From assembly GCA_014380545.1 (NCBI GenBank), contig JACMJP010000235.1, forward strand, positions 1 to 8,652: DNA of 8,652 nt. Direction: 5' to 3'. Positions 5,736 through 8,652 of the stretch are shown here, piece after piece. Below the pieces are notes generated by a model that was not told where the DNA came from, ran no database searches, and saw nothing but the letters and a program-made list of their open reading frames with translations. Origin of the DNA: Chitinophagales bacterium. GTDB taxonomy: Bacteria; Bacteroidota; Bacteroidia; Chitinophagales; BACL12. The position numbers and the translations under genes are program-made. Numbering within the stretch: the stretch's first letter is position 1; each line of letters begins with the position of its first letter.

Positions 5736-6986
5736 ATGACTTTGAAACGGGTTGTAGTAACGGGTTTGGGTGCTTTGACACCCATCGGCAACTCTGTTCA
5801 GGAGTATTGGGATGGGTTGGTAGCAGGAAAAAGCGGGGCGGACTTTATTACACGGTTTGATGCTGCCAAATTTAAAACAAAGTTTGCATGCGAAGTTAAA
5901 AACTTTGATCCTGCTTCTGTAATAGATAAAAAAGAAGTGCGCCGCATGGATGCATTTCTGCATTATGCTATTGCAGCAGTTGAGGAAGCTGTGCAGGATG
6001 CTAAAATTTCAAGAGAAATTGTTGATTACAGACGGGTTGGTGTTTTGTGGGCTTCAGGTATTGGAGGCATAAAAACTTTTGAAGAAGAGGTCACCAATTT
6101 CGTGAAAGGGGATGGAACTCCCAGATTCAATCCCTTTTTCATTCCAAAAATGATAAGTGATATTGCCGCTGGTATGATTTCCATACGATATGGATTCATG
6201 GGTCCAAACTTCGCTATCGTTTCTGCCTGTGCTTCAAGTACACATGCGTTAATAACAGCATTGGATATCATTCGTCTTGGCAGGGCAGATATGGTTGTGG
6301 CTGGCGGAAGTGAAGCGGCTGTAACAGCTCCCGGGATAGGAGGGTTTAATGCTATGAAAGCATTAAGTGAAAGAAATGATTCGCCGCAAACAGCATCAAG
6401 ACCTTTTGATTTAGATAGAGATGGATTTGTTCTTGGTGAAGGTGCAGGTGCAATTATTCTTGAAGAATATGAGCATGCCGTAAAAAGAGGGGCAAAGATT
6501 TATGCTGAATTAGCCGGCGGTGGAATGACTGCTGATGCTTACCACATGACCGCACCGCATCCTGAAGGACTCGGTGTTACTCTTGTTATGCACGAAGCAT
6601 TGAAAGATGCGAAAATGAATACAGGGGATATAGATTATGTTAATGTACACGGAACTTCCACACCTATTGGTGATCCGCAGGAAGTGTTGGCTATTCAAAA
6701 TGTTTTTGGTGAGCATGCTTATAATTTAAATATTAGTTCAACAAAATCAATGACAGGGCATTTACTTGGAGCTGCCGGCGCAATTGAGGCAATCGCTTCC
6801 ATACTTGCATTGCAATACGGAATTGTTCCGCCAACAATTAATCACTTTACTGATGACCCTGCATTTGACCCAAAACTCAATTTAACTTTTAATAAAGCAC
6901 AAACCCGGGAAATGAATGCTGTTTTGAGTAACACATTTGGTTTTGGCGGACATAATGCATCTGTAATATTTAAAAAGTTGGGTTAA
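5736..6986 (+). CDS. fabF: 3-oxoacyl-[acyl-carrier-protein] synthase II
   Basis: The 416-residue product is a condensing enzyme that joins acyl chains to malonyl-ACP with loss of CO2, elongating fatty acids in the cytoplasm. It has the thiolase fold with the Cys-His-His active site: Cys165 in VSACASSTHAL, His305 in VNVHGTSTPIGD, and His342 in TKSMTGHLLGAAGA with the conserved Lys337. A glycine-rich FGFGGHN lies near residues 401-407. Length matches FabF (about 410-415). The start MTLKRVVVTGLGALTPIGN is the family's standard N-terminus. It sits 13 bases after acpP and 9 before rnc, so the three are almost certainly co-transcribed. Confidence 0.97.
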   Translation: MTLKRVVVTGLGALTPIGNSVQEYWDGLVAGKSGADFITRFDAAKFKTKFACEVKNFDPASVIDKKEVRRMDAFLHYAIAAVEEAVQDAKISREIVDYRRVGVLWASGIGGIKTFEEEVTNFVKGDGTPRFNPFFIPKMISDIAAGMISIRYGFMGPNFAIVSACASSTHALITALDIIRLGRADMVVAGGSEAAVTAPGIGGFNAMKALSERNDSPQTASRPFDLDRDGFVLGEGAGAIILEEYEHAVKRGAKIYAELAGGGMTADAYHMTAPHPEGLGVTLVMHEALKDAKMNTGDIDYVNVHGTSTPIGDPQEVLAIQNVFGEHAYNLNISSTKSMTGHLLGAAGAIEAIASILALQYGIVPPTINHFTDDPAFDPKLNLTFNKAQTREMNAVLSNTFGFGGHNASVIFKKLG

Positions 6987-6995
6987 AAAAACGGC

Positions 6996-7712
6996 TTGCC
7001 AATAAGACTTTACAATCTGAATTTTTCTAATGAACGGGAATTTTGCCGCAGGGTAAAAACTATAACTGGCTATGCCCCTAAAAATGTGAATATTTACCAT
7101 CTTGCATTTCAGCACAGCAGTATACATAATTCCGTGCATATGAATAACGAACGGTTGGAATTATTAGGCGATGCCGTAATTGATCTTGTGATAGCAGATT
7201 TTTTATTTAAAAAATACCCATACAAGAGTGAAGGGTTTTTAACTGAAATGCGAAGCAAAATTGTAAGCCGGGAACAATTAAACCGGGTTGCAATAAAAAT
7301 TGGTTTGGCAGAAATGATGAAAATTAGAAAAGGTGGCGCTGACCTGAGTAAAAGTTCTGTTCTGGGAAATGCGCTGGAAGCATTAGTGGGGGCAATTTAT
7401 GTTGATTACAATTATGATAAGGCAAATAGTTTTTTCATGAATAAAATTTTAAAACCGCATTTTGATGTGATTGATCTTGAAGGAACGGTTGTAAATTTTA
7501 AAAGCAAAATAATTGAGTGGGCTCAGAAACATGGCAAGGATGCAAAGTTTGATATGCTTGAAGAAAAAGAACATAAAGGAAAAAAACAATATCGCATGGG
7601 GTTATTAATTGATAATGCATTAATAGCTGAAAATATGGACTACAGCAAAAAAAGAGCAGAACAAAAAGCTGCAGAGATGGCCTGCAAATTATTGGGAATA
7701 CATGCGGAATAA
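6996..7712 (+). CDS. rnc: Ribonuclease III (TTG start)
   Basis: This 238-residue double-strand-specific endoribonuclease would process rRNA precursors and structured mRNAs. The catalytic domain contains NNERLELLGDAV, giving metal ligands Glu52 and Asp59, and GNALEALVGAIYVD, giving Glu128. By alignment with E. coli RNase III from memory (Glu38, Asp45, Asp114, Glu117), the Asp114 position is Asn125 here. The C-terminus, from about residue 168, is a double-stranded-RNA-binding domain ending in the typical KKRAEQKAAEMACKLLG helix. The start is TTG at 6996. The frame is closed upstream by the fabF stop, and the first in-frame ATG (codon 49) would remove the first helices and start next to the catalytic motif, so TTG is preferred. 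It is the third gene of acpP-fabF-rnc, nine bases after fabF. Confidence 0.93.
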   Translation: MPIRLYNLNFSNEREFCRRVKTITGYAPKNVNIYHLAFQHSSIHNSVHMNNERLELLGDAVIDLVIADFLFKKYPYKSEGFLTEMRSKIVSREQLNRVAIKIGLAEMMKIRKGGADLSKSSVLGNALEALVGAIYVDYNYDKANSFFMNKILKPHFDVIDLEGTVVNFKSKIIEWAQKHGKDAKFDMLEEKEHKGKKQYRMGLLIDNALIAENMDYSKKRAEQKAAEMACKLLGIHAE

Positions 7713-7747
7713 AAAAACTCCGATACAAATTACTCTGTACCGGAGTT
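7711..7747 (-). terminator. Terminator of the TonB-family gene, in the convergent gap after rnc
   Basis: Arms 7716-7726 and 7737-7747 pair over 11 positions with one A-C mismatch (core aactccg/cggagtt) and a 10-base loop. On the minus strand the stem is followed directly by seven T residues, so it points as a terminator for the gene at 7789-8598. On the plus strand no T-run follows; it may still end or protect the rnc transcript. The A-run overlaps the rnc stop codon. Confidence 0.8.
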
Positions 7748-7758
7748 GGATTACAACA

Positions 7759-7776
7759 TTCCCGAAGTAACGGGAA
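7759..7776. other. Second small hairpin in the rnc/TonB convergent gap
   Basis: The arms ttcccg (7759-7764) and cgggaa (7771-7776) pair perfectly with a six-base loop. No T-run follows on either strand, so it is a weak terminator candidate at best. It may stabilise the 3' end of the rnc message, whose own intrinsic terminator is not obvious. Confidence 0.4.
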
Positions 7777-7788
7777 AAACTTGAATTG

Positions 7789-8598
7789 TTATTTATTTAT
7801 TTTAAAGAGAACAGGCTTTGTCATTTTCACACGAACTGGATTTCCCTGTTGTGCACCTGGTTTCCATTTAGGCATTTTTTTAATTGCATTTAATGCTTCT
7901 TCATCACAACCAAAACCAATTCCTCTCACAACTTTTGCATCGCTTATGGTTCCATCTGTATTTACAATAAATTCAATATGAACTTTCCCTTCAACTCCGG
8001 CCTCAACTGCTGCTCTTGGGTATTTTATATTTTTTGATAACCATTTGTCCATATTCTCAAAAACTGGCATAACATCAGCAACAAAAACAAAATCATTTTT
8101 TGTTTTTCCTGCATCAGGATTTCCAGCCCCGGTATTTCCATTGTTATTTGCAAGTGGATTTACACTTTGCCCGATTCCTGTTGAATCTGTTTTAGTACCA
8201 ATAGTTTTACCTTCCAATTTTTCGTTTGGAGTAACAGGTTCGTTTGGTGCAGCTGTGTCAATAACTGCAACCACTTCCCGAAAATCTTCTGTATTTGACC
8301 TTTCAATTATTTGTTCCTGTTGTTGAGTTTGTTTAGGCAATTCTATTTGCTTATCAGGAAAAACGACTTCGATTATTTTTTCAGGTTTGAGTACTATGAG
8401 GTCTTTAACATCTAAAGGAATTTTTTTAGTAATGCTATAAACTGATAATGCAGTTACAATAAATAAAACAAAAACCAATCCCCTTGTAATATACCTGTCG
8501 TTATTTTTTCTTAAGATGTAAGCACCATATTTTTTGTTTCTGTTTTCGAAAATAATATCATCCATTGTTTGTGCGAAATAATTTTTTGAAGTGTTCAT
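7789..8598 (-). CDS. TonB-family energy transducer protein
   Basis: The 269-residue product looks like a TonB that links the inner-membrane proton motive force to outer-membrane transporters. The N-terminal DDIIFENRNKKYGAYILRK is a cytoplasmic segment seen in many Bacteroidota TonB proteins. A single membrane helix lies at about 38-57 (GLVFVLFIVTALSVYSI). A periplasmic linker follows, with a Lys/Gln/Pro-containing stretch near 80-95 and a Gly/Asn-rich stretch near 148-165. The C-terminal TonB domain (about 178-269) has KYPRAAVEAGVEGKV, FGCDEEALNAIKKMPKWKPG and a final KPVLFKI. Met12 is an alternative start that would keep the conserved segment; the first ATG is retained. No ExbB/ExbD genes are in the window, and upstream sequence ends 54 bases beyond the start without a clear promoter. 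Such proteins occur in several copies in this phylum, so the specific partner is unknown. Confidence 0.92.
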   Translation of the reverse strand: MNTSKNYFAQTMDDIIFENRNKKYGAYILRKNNDRYITRGLVFVLFIVTALSVYSITKKIPLDVKDLIVLKPEKIIEVVFPDKQIELPKQTQQQEQIIERSNTEDFREVVAVIDTAAPNEPVTPNEKLEGKTIGTKTDSTGIGQSVNPLANNNGNTGAGNPDAGKTKNDFVFVADVMPVFENMDKWLSKNIKYPRAAVEAGVEGKVHIEFIVNTDGTISDAKVVRGIGFGCDEEALNAIKKMPKWKPGAQQGNPVRVKMTKPVLFKINK

Positions 8599-8652
8599 AT
8601 GCGTTGTGGTTTTAATGATTAATTTATAAATGCTTTTTATCAGCTTTTAGTA

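Noticed and set aside
7781..8326. Plus-strand open frames antisense to the TonB-family gene
   Set aside because: They mirror the TonB-family coding sequence, have no start context and resemble no family.

Overview
The window looks like chromosomal DNA from a member of the Bacteroidota. It is AT-rich. Two secreted proteins end in type IX secretion (T9SS) sorting domains, and the TonB-family protein has the N-terminal form common in this phylum. Starts lack a Shine-Dalgarno sequence and sit in A-rich leaders. Two intergenic promoters fit the Bacteroidota -33/-7 pattern (TTTG or TTG, then TAnnTTTG). The acpP-fabF-rnc gene order is also typical. I cannot place it below phylum level.

Layout. Positions 38-4116 hold two large plus-strand genes for secreted multidomain proteins, each with a signal peptide, an Omp28/thioredoxin-like domain with a CxxC motif, a choice-of-anchor-J-like domain and a C-terminal T9SS sorting domain. 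The domain order differs between them, and each is followed by a strong hairpin terminator. Positions 4192-5260 hold radC and rpsT on the minus strand, with a terminator between them. Positions 5261-5485 are a divergent promoter region, including a GC-rich hairpin in the acpP leader. Positions 5486-7712 are a tight acpP-fabF-rnc operon for fatty-acid synthesis and RNA processing. A minus-strand TonB-family gene (7789-8598) converges on rnc and has its own terminator.

The most interesting part is the gap between the two secreted-protein genes. On the minus strand, 2010-2117 is a decayed copy of the 3' end of radC, whose intact copy lies after the second gene. In addition, the 71 bases covering the 5' leader and first 11 codons of gene 1 recur at gene 2 with only four mismatches, although the mature proteins have diverged strongly. 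Together these suggest an old tandem duplication of a unit made of secreted-protein gene, terminator and radC tail. The protein bodies were then remodelled while the leader was kept or re-homogenised.

No tRNA, rRNA, CRISPR array or intact insertion sequence was seen. Most of the window is housekeeping; the accessory-like signal is confined to 1-4180.
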